A DNA stretch of 64,000 nucleotides from assembly GCF_027924185.1 (NCBI RefSeq), contig NZ_BRVO01000002.1, forward strand, positions 1,090,636 to 1,154,635, read 5' to 3'. The position numbers and the translations under genes were made by a program. Position 1 is the first letter of the stretch, and every line of letters begins with the position of its first letter. The notes beneath the pieces were generated by a model. The model was not told the origin of the DNA and did no database searches. It saw nothing but the letters and a program-made list of their open reading frames with translations. The DNA is from Neptunitalea lumnitzerae (GTDB lineage: Bacteria; Bacteroidota; Bacteroidia; Flavobacteriales; Flavobacteriaceae). Positions 9,413 through 18,639 of this stretch are shown piece after piece.

Positions 9413-10999
9413 CTATTTCGCTACGTTTACAGCTCTTGTTTCTCTAATAACTGTAATCTTAACCTGTCCAGGATATGTCATATCCGTTTGAATTTTTTGT
9501 GAAATATTAAAAGATAATTCAGCAGCCTTTTCATCAGTTACTTTTTCACTTTCAACAATTACACGAAGCTCTCTACCCGCTTGAATAGCGTAAGCCTTCT
9601 TAACTCCGTTAAAAGAGAATGCAGTATCTTCTAAATCTTTCAAACGTTGAATGTACGAATCTAACACCTGACGTCTAGCTCCTGGTCTTGCACCACTAAT
9701 AGCATCACAAACTTGAACTATTGGAGATATTAAAAACTTCATTTCAATTTCGTCGTGGTGAGCTCCAATAGCGTTACACACTTCTGGTTTCTCTCCATAA
9801 CGTTCTGCCCACTCCATACCTAAAATAGCGTGAGGTACTTCTGTTTCAGTTTCTGGCACCTTACCTATATCGTGTAACAAACCAGCACGCTTAGCTAATT
9901 TAGGATTTAATCCTAATTCAGCAGCCATAATACCACAAAGCTTAGCTACCTCTCTAGAGTGTTGTAAAAGGTTTTGACCGTAAGAAGAACGATACTTCAT
10001 TCTACCAATTGCCTTAATTAATTCTGGGTGCAACCCGTGAATACCAAGATCAATTACAGTACGCTTACCAACATCTATTATCTCTTCTTCAATTTGTTTA
10101 GTTGTTTTTTGAACCACCTCTTCAATTCTAGCAGGGTGAATTCTACCATCGGTAACTAAACGGTGTAAAGACAATCTTGCCACCTCTCTTCTAACCGAAT
10201 CAAAACAAGATAAAATAATTGCCTCTGGAGTATCATCTACAATAATCTCTACCCCAGTAGCCGCTTCTAAAGCACGGATATTTCTACCCTCTCTACCAAT
10301 AATTCTACCTTTAACATCATCAGACTCTAAGTTAAAAACAGACACACAGTTTTCTACTGCTTCTTCTGTTCCTATACGCTGAATAGTGTTAATAATAATC
10401 TTTTTAGCTTCTTGCTGAGCAGTCATTTTAGCTTCTTCCATGGTGTTTTGTATAAACGCCATAGCATCTACTTTAGCTTCCTCTTTTAAAGATTCTACCA
10501 ACTCAGTTTTAGCTTCATCTGCAGACAATCCGGAAATTACCTCTAATTGATTTACCTGACTCTTATGAAGTTTTTCAATCTCAGCTTGCTTTTTCTCAAT
10601 GTATTCAAGCCTGTAATTGTAATCTTTCATTTTTTCGTCAAGCTCTTGACTAGTTTTCTTGTTCTTAGAAAGTTCATTAGAAACTTGAGACTCCTTATCG
10701 CGAATACGTTTTTCAACATCCGCCATTTTCTTGTCTTTATCAAGAATCACTTTCTCATGCGCTTCCTTCAATTCAAGAAACTTCTCTTTAGCCTGATAAA
10801 TCTTATCCTTTTTTATATTCTCACCTTCTTTCTTCAAGGTGTCTGCCTCTACCTTAGCCTCTTTCAGGATGGTGTTAGCCTCTTTATGGGCGCCTTTTAT
10901 AATAGCGCTAGCCCCTTTTTTCTCAAAAAACTTGGCTACCATATAACCGGCAAAAAGACCTATGATCCCAAACAAAACATGTAATGCTATCTCACTCAT
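9413..10999 (-). CDS. rny: Ribonuclease Y
   Basis: The 528-residue protein has the complete RNase Y layout. There is an N-terminal membrane anchor (residues 4-24), then a long charged coiled coil (about 30-205), a KH RNA-binding domain with [15 protein letters not shown] beginning at 231, and an HD domain with LLHDIGKV at 374-381 whose His-Asp pair binds the catalytic metal. It is the membrane-attached endonuclease that starts mRNA decay in bacteria lacking RNase E. The gene lies directly downstream of the 6S RNA and the zapA operon. Confidence 0.97.
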   Translation of the reverse strand: MSEIALHVLFGIIGLFAGYMVAKFFEKKGASAIIKGAHKEANTILKEAKVEADTLKKEGENIKKDKIYQAKEKFLELKEAHEKVILDKDKKMADVEKRIRDKESQVSNELSKNKKTSQELDEKMKDYNYRLEYIEKKQAEIEKLHKSQVNQLEVISGLSADEAKTELVESLKEEAKVDAMAFIQNTMEEAKMTAQQEAKKIIINTIQRIGTEEAVENCVSVFNLESDDVKGRIIGREGRNIRALEAATGVEIIVDDTPEAIILSCFDSVRREVARLSLHRLVTDGRIHPARIEEVVQKTTKQIEEEIIDVGKRTVIDLGIHGLHPELIKAIGRMKYRSSYGQNLLQHSREVAKLCGIMAAELGLNPKLAKRAGLLHDIGKVPETETEVPHAILGMEWAERYGEKPEVCNAIGAHHDEIEMKFLISPIVQVCDAISGARPGARRQVLDSYIQRLKDLEDTAFSFNGVKKAYAIQAGRELRVIVESEKVTDEKAAELSFNISQKIQTDMTYPGQVKITVIRETRAVNVAK

Positions 11000-11013
11000 T
11001 TTAATTATTTTAA

Positions 11014-11188
11014 TAAAAAAAGCCTATACTGGTTAGAGTTTTGTATAAACTCGTAAAAAACAGGTTTAGGGCTACCAGATTGCTCAAGAATCCGTTTAAA
11101 ACGGCGTGCTTTTACAACCTAAACTCACCCTTTTTAAATAAATTAGCGTTGAGTTTATCAAAAAAATAAAACCAATATAGGCAGTATC
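11014..11188 (-). ncRNA. ssrS: 6S RNA (6S-Flavo type)
   Basis: The two ends of this transcript form a 13-base closing stem: 11170-11182 pairs with 11022-11034 with one G-U pair and no mismatch, and a seven-base U-tract follows on the minus strand at 11021-11015. Inside, ATAAACTC pairs with GAGTTTAT, TTTAGG pairs with CCTAAA, and CCGTTT/AAACGG makes an apical hairpin with one T in its loop. A long rod with internal bubbles, about 170 nt, closed at its ends and located between zapA and rny, is what 6S RNA looks like. 6S RNA mimics open promoter DNA and sequesters RNA polymerase. It could be processed from the zapA transcript, since I see no perfect promoter directly in front. Confidence 0.85.
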
Positions 11189-11208
11189 TTACGTATTTAA
11201 AGAACGTT

Positions 11209-11499
11209 CTAACTAAGTTTTTCTTGTAAAAGATTATCTAAAGATACTAATTTATCTTCAACATCTTTTAGCATATATTCTTTATCTATACTTTTTTGTT
11301 CTACAAAGCTTGCAAATTGCAATGCACACATTGCTAAAACATCTTGTTTATCCCTAACTGCATAATTCTGTTCAAACTCTTTAATAAGCCCATCTATTTT
11401 CTTTGCAGCCTTTCTTAGCCCTTCTTCTTGCTCCGGATTTATAGTTAACGGATACATACGGTCTGCAATAGACAATTTTATTTTTAGCTTATCACTCAT
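11209..11499 (-). CDS. zapA: Cell division protein ZapA
   Basis: The 96-residue protein starts with a short globular part (KLKIKLSIADRMYPLTINPE, then EEGLRKAAKKIDGLIKEFEQ) and ends in a coiled coil, the ZapA layout. ZapA crosslinks FtsZ protofilaments at the division ring. It follows a coiled-coil gene by 19 bases and precedes the 6S RNA, which matches the zapA-ssrS neighbourhood seen in many bacteria. Confidence 0.92.
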   Translation of the reverse strand: MSDKLKIKLSIADRMYPLTINPEQEEGLRKAAKKIDGLIKEFEQNYAVRDKQDVLAMCALQFASFVEQKSIDKEYMLKDVEDKLVSLDNLLQEKLS

Positions 11500-11518
11500 A
11501 AACAGATGTTTAAGAACA

Positions 11519-11812
11519 TTATTCAGAGAGTTGCACTATACATTGGTCAATCTCCCGAATTAAAGTATTTATTTTAAGCTTAGCTTCATTTTTATCTGTT
11601 GTACTGCCAAGCATTGAATTTGCAATTTGCAGAGTATTAAACTTTTCCTCCCACTCGCCTATTGCTTTTTGTAATTGATGGTGTTCCTTTTTTGCTGTTT
11701 CTATTTCTATAGCCAGCTGTTTGTTTTCCTCAGACACCTCATCTAATTTCTGTACCAACAGAAGTATCTTTTTTTCAAGAGAATTAACAACTTCAGCAAT
11801 AGAATCCATCAT
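11519..11812 (-). CDS. Small coiled-coil protein upstream of zapA
   Basis: The 97-residue, highly charged protein is predicted coiled coil for nearly its whole length (NSLEKKILLLVQKLDEVSEE onward), with no signal peptide. Its place as first gene of the zapA operon suggests a division-associated partner, comparable in character but not demonstrably homologous to ZapB. It has an excellent promoter (TTG, 20 bases, TAAATTTG) 23 bases in front of its start codon. Confidence 0.75.
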   Translation of the reverse strand: MMDSIAEVVNSLEKKILLLVQKLDEVSEENKQLAIEIETAKKEHHQLQKAIGEWEEKFNTLQIANSMLGSTTDKNEAKLKINTLIREIDQCIVQLSE

Positions 11813-11835
11813 ATTACATAATTCAATACGAACTA

Positions 11836-11866
11836 CAAATTTAACATTCCTAATGCTTGTTTACAA
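11836..11866 (-). promoter_or_regulatory. Promoter of the coiled-coil/zapA/6S RNA operon
   Basis: On the minus strand TTG (11866-11864) is followed after 20 bases by TAAATTTG (11843-11836), an exact match to the Bacteroidota primary-sigma promoter. Transcription would start near 11831. Confidence 0.75.
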
Positions 11867-11938
11867 CTTTTTTTGCTAAATCTTTAAAAGTACACTTCTA
11901 AGTTGTTGTTATACAATAAAAATAATTTTTAGATGTTG

Positions 11939-11946
11939 TACTTTTG
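11939..11946 (+). promoter_or_regulatory. -7 box of the M23 peptidase gene
   Basis: TACTTTTG matches TAnnTTTG exactly. It lies downstream of an in-frame ATG at 11933, so that ATG would not be within the mRNA; the box therefore favours the ATG at 11966 or 11984. A TTG at the usual -33 spacing is not seen. Confidence 0.5.
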
Positions 11947-11965
11947 CCAGAGTTATCATTATAAA

Positions 11966-13687
11966 ATGCAAAAAAAACTATTTATGAAGTACCTTTTTTT
12001 AGTTTGTTCTTTATTTTTATTCTCAATTAACCTGCTTACTGCACAGAAAGAATATCCTAAAAATGATTTTATAGCCCCCTTAAACATCCCTTTAAGATTA
12101 GCCGGTAATTTTGGCGAGTTAAGAAGCAACCACTATCATGCTGGTATTGATATTAAAACCCAACAAAAAGAAGGATTAAAGGTTTTAAGTGTAGCCGATG
12201 GCTATGTATCACGAATTAAAGTATCGCACTACGGATATGGTAAAGCACTTTATATTACCCACCCCAATGGGTATACCACTGTGTATGGTCACCTTAAAAA
12301 GTTTAGTAAAGAAATTCAAGAGTATGTAGTGAAAAAGCAATACGAAGACGAATCTTACGAAATTGAACTTTTCCCCACTATAAATGATTTACAAGTAAAA
12401 CAAGGAGATGTAGTTGCTTACTCTGGTAATACAGGAGGAAGTGGCGGACCTCATTTACATTTTGAGTTTAGAGATACCGAAACAGAACACATTATAAACC
12501 CTATACTTTTTGGTATGGATGTAAAAGATTCTAAGGCTCCGGTTTTTCAAAACATTTTAGGATACACCTTAGATGCTACTTCGCAAATTAACGGACAGCA
12601 GGGCACCTACCAACTTAATTTTTCAAGACAGAATGACGGCACTTACTTAACCAATAAAATTAATGCTTCTGGTATTTTGGGGTTTGCTGTAAAAGGATAT
12701 GATAGTCAAGATGGTTCTTACAATCATAATGGTATCTATGAGATTGAAATGCAACTAAACGGAACCCCCTATCTTAATTTAGATTTTGAAACTTTTTCGT
12801 TTGATGAAAGCAAACAAATTAACACTTATATAGATTACCCTAGATATATTAATAAACATCAGCGTTTTCAGAAAACATTTATAGATGAAGGTAATCAGCT
12901 AAGTATTTACAATTTAAAAACTAACCAAGGAAAACTCGCTATAGAACCAGGACAAGACTATACGGTTACCATTCTTTTAAAAGATATTGAAGGTAATACC
13001 ACCAAAATATACGTTCCTATTCATGGAGAAGATAAACCTATTTCTAAACCATACCCAGACACCAAAACCAACTTTTACCTTATTGCTAACAGAGATAATT
13101 ATTATGAAGTAGATAATGCTTCTATTTTTTTTCCGGCAAACACCTTTTACAAAAATGAATACCTAGATATTAAAAAAGAAGATGAAGTATTATGGGTACA
13201 CAATACCGAAGTACCACTTCAAGATTATTACAACCTTACTTTTGATATTAGTCACATAAAAGATAGCTTAGATATATCGCAATATTTTATTGCTAGTTTA
13301 TATACCAATGGTTCTCCCAGATATGAAAACACACGTTTAAAAGGTAATACGCTAAGCACAAGAACCAAAAACTTAGGAGCGTTTGTTATTTTAAAAGATA
13401 ACACCCCTCCTACTGCTCAGGCAGTAAACTTTGCAGACAATCAATGGATTTCTAATTACAACTACCTGACCTTTAAAATTTCAGACGCCCTAAGCGGTAT
13501 AAAATCATACAGAGCTACCATAGACGGGAAATGGATTTTAACTGAATATGAATACAAAAATAACACGTTAACTTTTAACTGTGAAGACCTAACTTTTGAA
13601 GGGTCTAAACATAAATTAGAGTTGACAGTAACCGATAATGTGGGAAATAGTACTACTTTTACACGTACATTTTTCAGGAAATATTAA
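11966..13687 (+). CDS. M23 family metallopeptidase (LytM-type)
   Basis: From the ATG at 11966 the protein has 573 residues with a signal peptide ending LFSINLLTAQ; the ATG at 11984 is an equal alternative. The peptidase domain is N-terminal: NHYHAGIDI supplies the first His and Asp metal ligands, and GSGGPHLHFEF the HLH motif. About 350 further residues of beta-rich sequence follow. These enzymes cut peptidoglycan cross-links in the periplasm or act as degenerate regulators; here both metal motifs are intact. A TonB receptor gene starts 9 bases after the stop and a secreted protein follows, so the three are probably one operon. Confidence 0.88.
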   Translation: MQKKLFMKYLFLVCSLFLFSINLLTAQKEYPKNDFIAPLNIPLRLAGNFGELRSNHYHAGIDIKTQQKEGLKVLSVADGYVSRIKVSHYGYGKALYITHPNGYTTVYGHLKKFSKEIQEYVVKKQYEDESYEIELFPTINDLQVKQGDVVAYSGNTGGSGGPHLHFEFRDTETEHIINPILFGMDVKDSKAPVFQNILGYTLDATSQINGQQGTYQLNFSRQNDGTYLTNKINASGILGFAVKGYDSQDGSYNHNGIYEIEMQLNGTPYLNLDFETFSFDESKQINTYIDYPRYINKHQRFQKTFIDEGNQLSIYNLKTNQGKLAIEPGQDYTVTILLKDIEGNTTKIYVPIHGEDKPISKPYPDTKTNFYLIANRDNYYEVDNASIFFPANTFYKNEYLDIKKEDEVLWVHNTEVPLQDYYNLTFDISHIKDSLDISQYFIASLYTNGSPRYENTRLKGNTLSTRTKNLGAFVILKDNTPPTAQAVNFADNQWISNYNYLTFKISDALSGIKSYRATIDGKWILTEYEYKNNTLTFNCEDLTFEGSKHKLELTVTDNVGNSTTFTRTFFRKY

Positions 13688-13696
13688 ACAACCAAC

Positions 13697-16162
13697 ATGC
13701 TCAAAAAAATTCTTTTCGCGCTCCTATTTTGTACCCTTTCTGTAACTGCTATGCAGGCACAAAAGGCTACCATACAAGGAGTAATACTTGACGAAAACAA
13801 TCAGCCCATTCCAGGGGTTAGTGTTACTTGTGAAGAGTTTTACGCCATAAGTAACGATAACGGTTTTTATAAATTAGAAGTTCCGGCACTAAAAAAAATT
13901 ACCGTTACCTACACTCATATTACTTTTAAAAAATATGAATTTACAGCAACACTTGCCAATGCCGAAAACTTTATAGTAAACCCGGTTTTAAAATTAAACA
14001 TTGAGCAAATTGGAGTTGTAGAGGTTTCTTCAAGTAAAAAGAAATCGTTTATAGGTATACAAACCGTGAGTCCTTCTATTATTAAAAATATGCCTAGTGC
14101 CAGCGGTGGTGTAGAAAATTTAGTAAAATCATTAATGGGTAGTACTTCTAACAATGAGCTTAGTTCTCAATACTCGGTACGTGGAGGTAATTACGATGAA
14201 AACTTGGTGTATGTAAACGAAATAGAAATATACAGACCTTTCTTAATACGCAGCGGGCAACAAGAAGGACTAAGTTTTTTAAACTCTGACTTAATTCAAA
14301 ATTTAGATTTCTCTGCAGGAGGTTTTCAAGCAAAATACGGTGATAAACTTTCTTCGGTACTAGACATTACCTATAAAGTACCAACAGAATTTGAGGCTAC
14401 CTTAAATGCTAGTTTTCTAGGAGCTGCTGCCTCTGTAGGAACACTATCTAAAAACGGAAAATTAGCTACTATTTCTGGCATTAGATACAGAAACAACAGC
14501 TTATTTGTAAATTCTCAGCAAACAGAAACTAATTACGACCCTGTTTTTGCAGATTTTCAAACGTATATTACCTATAAAGCTACCAATAAACTTATACTTA
14601 ACTTTTTGGGTAACTTTTCAATGAATCAATACAACTACACTCCACTTACTCGCCAAACCAATTTTGGTACTATTGATGATCCGGTGGCTTTATTGATTTT
14701 CTATGAAGGGCAAGAAGAAGATGAATACCTAACCACCTTCGGAGCTTTTAAAGCTAATTACCTATTAAATGATAACGTAAACCTAAAACTTATTGGATCT
14801 GCCTACCATGCTACAGAGCAAGAATATTTTGATATTTTAGGTCAGTACAGACTAGGAGAAGTAAACTCTTCTATTGGCGATGAAGATTTAGGAGATGTAG
14901 AATATTCAGAAGGTATTGGCTCTCAACTTAACCATGCACGTAACAACTTAGATGCTTTAATTTTCAATTTAGAGCACAAGGGTAGTTTTAAAAAAGAAGA
15001 TCATTTAATAGAATGGGGACTAAAATATACACATGAAGATATAAGAGACCGTTTAGTAGAATGGGAAGTGATAGATTCAGCAGGTTTTTCTATTCGTCCA
15101 TTTTTTGAGCTTGCCAATGACCAACCTTACAACCCCTACGAAGGGCCGATAGTACCCTACCAAAACGTAAGAGCTACCAACTATACCAACATAGACCGTT
15201 TCTCAGCTTACGGACAATGGAGTTATAAAACTACCTTAGCTTCTGAGGCAGAACTATTCTTAAATGCAGGTGTTCGCGCGCATAATTGGACGGTAAGCGG
15301 AGATAATATTACCAGTAGTACCCAAACGGTAGTGAGCCCAAGAGCACAAATAGGATTAAAACCTAATTGGGAAAAAGACATGATTTTTAGACTTTCAGGA
15401 GGACTATACTACCAACCTCCAATGTACAGAGAGCTCAGAGATTCAATAGGAATGGTAATTCCTGATGTAAAAGCGCAAAAATCTATTCATATTGTGGCCG
15501 GTAACGAGTATAGTTTCCTATTATGGAATCGTCCGTTTAAATTAAAATCAGAAGCCTACTATAAGCATTTAACCGATGTAAATACATATACCTTAGAAAA
15601 CGTGAGAATACGTTACAGTGCCGATAATGATGCTGTAGCGTATGCCTATGGTTTAGATTTACAATTGAACGGTGAGTTTGTACCGGGTACCGAAAGCTGG
15701 ATTAGCTTTGGTTACTTAAAAACAGAGGAAAATATTAATGACCGAGGATATATTGCCAGACCTACAGACCAACGTTTAAAATTCGGAATGTTATTTCAAG
15801 ACTACGTACCTAACATACCAGATTTAAAAATGTACTTAAATATGGTATACAACACAGGTGTACCAGGCGGCTCTCCTAGTTATGCAGATCCTTATATTTA
15901 TCAAACACGCTTAAGTGATTATAGAAGAGCAGATATGGGTGTTTCTTATGTATTGGCTGACGCTAATAAAACCCACGAAAAAGGTCATTGGTTACATCCG
16001 TTTAAAGAATTAACGCTAGGCTTTGAAATTTTCAATATTTTTGAAAACTTAAATTCCATTACTAATACATGGGTTAGAGATGTGTATACTAAAAGACAAT
16101 ATGGTATACCTAACTACATGACGGGAAGAGTGTTTAATCTTAAAGTAAATATGAAATTATAA
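13697..16162 (+). CDS. TonB-dependent outer-membrane receptor with carboxypeptidase-like N-terminal domain
   Basis: The 821-residue protein has a signal peptide (to about residue 21), a carboxypeptidase-D regulatory-like beta sandwich (IQGVILDENNQPIPGVSVTC), then a plug domain with SQYSVRGGNYDENLVYVNEI, and a 22-strand-type barrel ending in ...GRVFNLKVNMKL with the usual C-terminal aromatic/hydrophobic strand. Such receptors import a ligand bound outside, powered by TonB-ExbBD. No SusD partner is adjacent, so a glycan is not implied. Its upstream partner is a peptidoglycan peptidase; the ligand is unknown. Confidence 0.92.
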   Translation: MLKKILFALLFCTLSVTAMQAQKATIQGVILDENNQPIPGVSVTCEEFYAISNDNGFYKLEVPALKKITVTYTHITFKKYEFTATLANAENFIVNPVLKLNIEQIGVVEVSSSKKKSFIGIQTVSPSIIKNMPSASGGVENLVKSLMGSTSNNELSSQYSVRGGNYDENLVYVNEIEIYRPFLIRSGQQEGLSFLNSDLIQNLDFSAGGFQAKYGDKLSSVLDITYKVPTEFEATLNASFLGAAASVGTLSKNGKLATISGIRYRNNSLFVNSQQTETNYDPVFADFQTYITYKATNKLILNFLGNFSMNQYNYTPLTRQTNFGTIDDPVALLIFYEGQEEDEYLTTFGAFKANYLLNDNVNLKLIGSAYHATEQEYFDILGQYRLGEVNSSIGDEDLGDVEYSEGIGSQLNHARNNLDALIFNLEHKGSFKKEDHLIEWGLKYTHEDIRDRLVEWEVIDSAGFSIRPFFELANDQPYNPYEGPIVPYQNVRATNYTNIDRFSAYGQWSYKTTLASEAELFLNAGVRAHNWTVSGDNITSSTQTVVSPRAQIGLKPNWEKDMIFRLSGGLYYQPPMYRELRDSIGMVIPDVKAQKSIHIVAGNEYSFLLWNRPFKLKSEAYYKHLTDVNTYTLENVRIRYSADNDAVAYAYGLDLQLNGEFVPGTESWISFGYLKTEENINDRGYIARPTDQRLKFGMLFQDYVPNIPDLKMYLNMVYNTGVPGGSPSYADPYIYQTRLSDYRRADMGVSYVLADANKTHEKGHWLHPFKELTLGFEIFNIFENLNSITNTWVRDVYTKRQYGIPNYMTGRVFNLKVNMKL

Positions 16163-16168
16163 TTTCTA

Positions 16169-16828
16169 ATGAAAAAAATTGCAACCCTACTTGTTCTATT
16201 TATTTGTATTGTAAAAGCTAATGCACAAGGCAATATATACACAAGTGAAAGTTTTGACGAGTTAAGTAAAGACCACAAGGTACTAGCTATACTACCCTTT
16301 TACGCTACTTTACACTTAGAAAACTCTAAAGACATTACCGATGAAAATTTAAAAAAATTAGCAGAAAAAGAAGGATATGTAGTACAAAGTGCTCTTGAAA
16401 CCTATTTCTTGAAACAAAAATCTAAAAAGAAATTTGAAGTAACGTTTCAGAACATTCAAATTACTAACGACCTTTTAGCAAAAAATAATATCAGCTTAGA
16501 CAACTTAGACGTATACACCTCTAAAAAGCTTGCCAATTTATTAGGTGTTGACGGTATTATTAGTGGTAACTTAACACTTAAAGCTTTAATATCTGAAGGC
16601 GTTTCTACAGACTTTGACATTTTTGATTATTTGTTAGGTGATAGTGGCTACGGTAGAATAGCTATTAAGATTGCTGACGGAAAAACGAGTAAGTTATTAT
16701 GGAAGTACGAAAACAAAATAACCAAAAAATCTGGTAAAGACACTTATGAAATCATTACAGACATGATGAAAAAAGCAGCTAGAAAGTTTCCGTACGAGAA
16801 AGAAAAGAAACGTAAGAAAAAGAATTAA
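16169..16828 (+). CDS. Secreted protein of unknown function
   Basis: The 219-residue protein has a signal peptide MKKIATLLVLFICIVKANAQ and a mixed alpha/beta body: VLAILPFYATL, a helical stretch, then LANLLGVDGIISGNLTL and GYGRIAIKIADGKTSKLLWKYE divided by a loop. The strand VAILPF and the GVDGIISG turn recall periplasmic lipoproteins of the CsgG/LpoB-like fold, but this is only a resemblance. The tail is very Lys-rich. The gene begins 6 bases after the TonB receptor and is the last of the operon. Confidence 0.7.
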   Translation: MKKIATLLVLFICIVKANAQGNIYTSESFDELSKDHKVLAILPFYATLHLENSKDITDENLKKLAEKEGYVVQSALETYFLKQKSKKKFEVTFQNIQITNDLLAKNNISLDNLDVYTSKKLANLLGVDGIISGNLTLKALISEGVSTDFDIFDYLLGDSGYGRIAIKIADGKTSKLLWKYENKITKKSGKDTYEIITDMMKKAARKFPYEKEKKRKKKN

Positions 16829-16845
16829 CAACAACTTATTATAAA

Positions 16846-16877
16846 TAAAAAAAGCTTCCTAAATGGAAGCTTTTTTT
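16846..16877. terminator. Bidirectional hairpin terminator
   Basis: AAAGCTTCC (16851-16859) pairs with GGAAGCTTT (16865-16873) around a five-base loop. A-rich and T-rich flanks make it usable on both strands, closing the M23/TonB operon and the convergent tRNA transcript. Confidence 0.88.
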
Positions 16878-16880
16878 AAG

Positions 16881-16954
16881 AGCCGATAGAGGGACTCGAA
16901 CCCACGACCTGCTGATTACAAATCAGCTGCTCTAGCCAGCTGAGCTACATCGGC
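16881..16954 (-). tRNA. tRNA-Thr (anticodon UGU)
   Basis: The minus strand folds into a cloverleaf of 74 bases. The acceptor stem is GCCGATG/TATCGGC with one G-U pair, the D-loop contains AGCTGGCTAGA, the anticodon stem is CTGAT/ATCAG with loop TTTGTAA giving anticodon TGT, and the T-loop is TTCGAGT. The T stem has one U-U mismatch. CCA is not encoded. A near-ideal promoter lies just upstream. Confidence 0.96.
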
Positions 16955-16964
16955 ATTGCGGGTG

Positions 16965-16995
16965 CAAATATAATTCTGTTTTTAAAATTTGCAAA
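16965..16995 (-). promoter_or_regulatory. Promoter of tRNA-Thr
   Basis: On the minus strand TTTG (16995-16992), 19 bases, then TATATTTG (16972-16965) match the Bacteroidota consensus at every defined position. The mature tRNA 5' end is ten bases further, leaving a leader of only about five bases. Confidence 0.82.
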
Positions 16996-17020
16996 CACTT
17001 TTTAAAAAATTTTCAATTAA

Positions 17021-17599
17021 TTATTGAGGTATTGAATCTTTTTTCTCTCCAAAAAAGTCTTGTAGGGGTTTCAAAGGATTACCATTTACCTGTGAACTCT
17101 GTAAAATTTGCACTAGTTTCCCCATATTCTCAATTTTAAAATTATCTCCTAAAATACGCACCAAGGCAAAACCATCTTCTTTATTATAGCCATAAATAAC
17201 TACCTCATCAATAGAGTCTTCATCACCTATATAATAAAGTTTCCCTTTCATATCATTGCTATTAAAGCTCATTAACTCTTCAAAGTCTTCTCCCTTTAAA
17301 ATATCACTCACCGTTTCTTTCTCTTCTGTAAAGTTAGGTTGGTTTGCACGCAACATAACTATGTTAAGTTTTCTCAACGATTTATAGATTTCTTTTTCTT
17401 CTGGTGTTAATTCTGTTTTAGAAACATCAAAAATTGATGTGGCCACATCTAAAGAAAGAAATTCAGGCTGTGCTGATTTGTCTACCAAATACTCTTGTAG
17501 CTCTCCGCCTTTCACATCACAAGAAACTGAAAATACTAACAGCATTATTATAAACAGTAATTTTACTAAGTATTTTGCTATTACTTCCATAATTTTCAA
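17021..17599 (-). CDS. DUF4252 domain lipoprotein
   Basis: The 192-residue protein starts with a hydrophobic segment and lipobox LLVFSVSC, and then shows the DUF4252 pattern: FLSLDVATSIFDVSKTELTP, LRKLNIVMLRA, an acidic helix, GKLYYIGDEDSIDEVVIYGY and GDNFKIENMGKLVQIL. DUF4252 proteins of Bacteroidota usually accompany ECF sigma factors, as here; their biochemical role is unknown. A terminator between this gene and the preceding paralogue suggests weaker, read-through or separate expression. Confidence 0.85.
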   Translation of the reverse strand: MKIMEVIAKYLVKLLFIIMLLVFSVSCDVKGGELQEYLVDKSAQPEFLSLDVATSIFDVSKTELTPEEKEIYKSLRKLNIVMLRANQPNFTEEKETVSDILKGEDFEELMSFNSNDMKGKLYYIGDEDSIDEVVIYGYNKEDGFALVRILGDNFKIENMGKLVQILQSSQVNGNPLKPLQDFFGEKKDSIPQ

Positions 17600-17602
17600 T
17601 TT

Positions 17603-17637
17603 AAAAAAAAGGTGTAACTACAGTTAGCTACACCTTT
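17603..17637 (-). terminator. Terminator between two DUF4252 genes
   Basis: GGTGTA (17611-17616) pairs with TACACC (17629-17634) with partial inner pairing, and the A-run at 17603-17610 gives an eight-base U-tract on the minus strand. It should cut most transcripts of the sigma operon before the last gene. Confidence 0.75.
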
Positions 17638-17649
17638 AAAACATTAATA

Positions 17650-18180
17650 CTATTTCTTTTGAGCGTTGTTTAATTGAGATGGCAAGTTCATTGACTTAGT
17701 AAGTTCTCCTATTTGGTTTAAATCAATGTCTCCTACTATAGAAAGCAAAACACTTTCTACTTTTCTTCCCTCAATATTTACATCACTAATACCTTGGATA
17801 AACATTAGAAGCTCTTTAACATGGTCTTTATCTTTCCCTTCTCTAATGTAAATTTTCACATTAGCATCTTTATCTTTTACTCGCATTAATTCTTCTAATC
17901 CACCAGACTTAATATACTTATTAACGGTAGCAGTCATATCCTTAGAAACGGCTTCACTTTCGGTAGTAAATAATCTTAAGCCTTTAAGACTTTTTACCAT
18001 ATCCATTAAACTTTTTGCTTCCGGATCATCAGAATCTATGTGTACAAACATTTCAAACATACGTTGGTTTACAACCACCGTAGTTACATCGTCCATATCC
18101 TCAAATTTATCAAAATCTGATTGTGCCTTTGATAAAAATGGTAAGGCAACTAATGCTATTAATAAAACTATTTTTTTCAT
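17650..18180 (-). CDS. DUF4252 domain secreted protein
   Basis: The 176-residue protein has a signal peptide (MKKIVLLIALVALPFLSKAQ) and the DUF4252 body: TTVVVNQRMFEMFVHIDSDD, KSLKGLRLFTTES, a central charged region with KIYIREGKDKDHVKELLMFI, and LLSIVGDIDLNQIGELTKSM. It lies 3 bases after the anti-sigma gene, in one operon with it and the sigma factor. It is a paralogue of the next gene, but soluble in the periplasm rather than lipid-anchored. Confidence 0.87.
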   Translation of the reverse strand: MKKIVLLIALVALPFLSKAQSDFDKFEDMDDVTTVVVNQRMFEMFVHIDSDDPEAKSLMDMVKSLKGLRLFTTESEAVSKDMTATVNKYIKSGGLEELMRVKDKDANVKIYIREGKDKDHVKELLMFIQGISDVNIEGRKVESVLLSIVGDIDLNQIGELTKSMNLPSQLNNAQKK

Positions 18181-18183
18181 TTT

Positions 18184-18639
18184 TTACTTGTTTACGGGTT
18201 TAAAAATTTTCTGTGTTGTTTCGTCTATTTCATTTAAGTATCCCATCTGCACTTTGCTTTTTTGTAAATTCATAGCTAAAAGTTCAAATGCTTGCTTGGT
18301 TTCAGCATAGGCTATCTCTGCCTCTCTTTTCTGCTGATACTGCTGATATGAATTCACTCCAAAATAAGCTCCAAAAATCATAACGGCCACGGCTGCAACT
18401 GAAATCCATTTTCGATAATTTACGTTTCGTTTCTCAGGTGTTAATGGAACGTTTTTGGTAAACCGTTCTTCTTTGGCTACAGCAAAAAAGGAGAACATCA
18501 TTCTATACTCTTCCAAATGAGGCGCCACATTGTCTTGAGTAAAGTATTGTTGTAACTCTTGTTCTTCAGCTACCGTTGTGGTAGCCTCCAAATACTTCTC
18601 TAATAACTGTTCTATATACTTAACTTTGTTGAATTCCAT
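18184..18639 (-). CDS. Probable anti-sigma factor, single-pass membrane protein
   Basis: The 151-residue protein has a cytoplasmic N-terminal helical domain with an acidic EKYLEATTTVAEEQELQQYF segment like Bacteroidota anti-sigma factors, a transmembrane helix at about 79-95 (WISVAAVAVMIFGAYFGV), and a coiled-coil C-terminus. Its start overlaps the sigma-factor stop by 20 bases, so translation is coupled. No zinc-binding HxxxCxxC motif is seen. The role is inferred from arrangement and topology. Confidence 0.7.
   Translation of the reverse strand: MEFNKVKYIEQLLEKYLEATTTVAEEQELQQYFTQDNVAPHLEEYRMMFSFFAVAKEERFTKNVPLTPEKRNVNYRKWISVAAVAVMIFGAYFGVNSYQQYQQKREAEIAYAETKQAFELLAMNLQKSKVQMGYLNEIDETTQKIFKPVNK

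Noticed and set aside
10547..10984. A 145-codon plus-strand frame of Phe/Leu-rich sequence
   Set aside because: It mirrors the coiled coil of RNase Y; Lys and Glu codons read as Phe and Leu on the other strand.
11933..11965. ATG at 11933 as start of the M23 peptidase
   Set aside because: The -7 box TACTTTTG at 11939-11946 overlaps this stretch, so the ATG would not be transcribed from that promoter.
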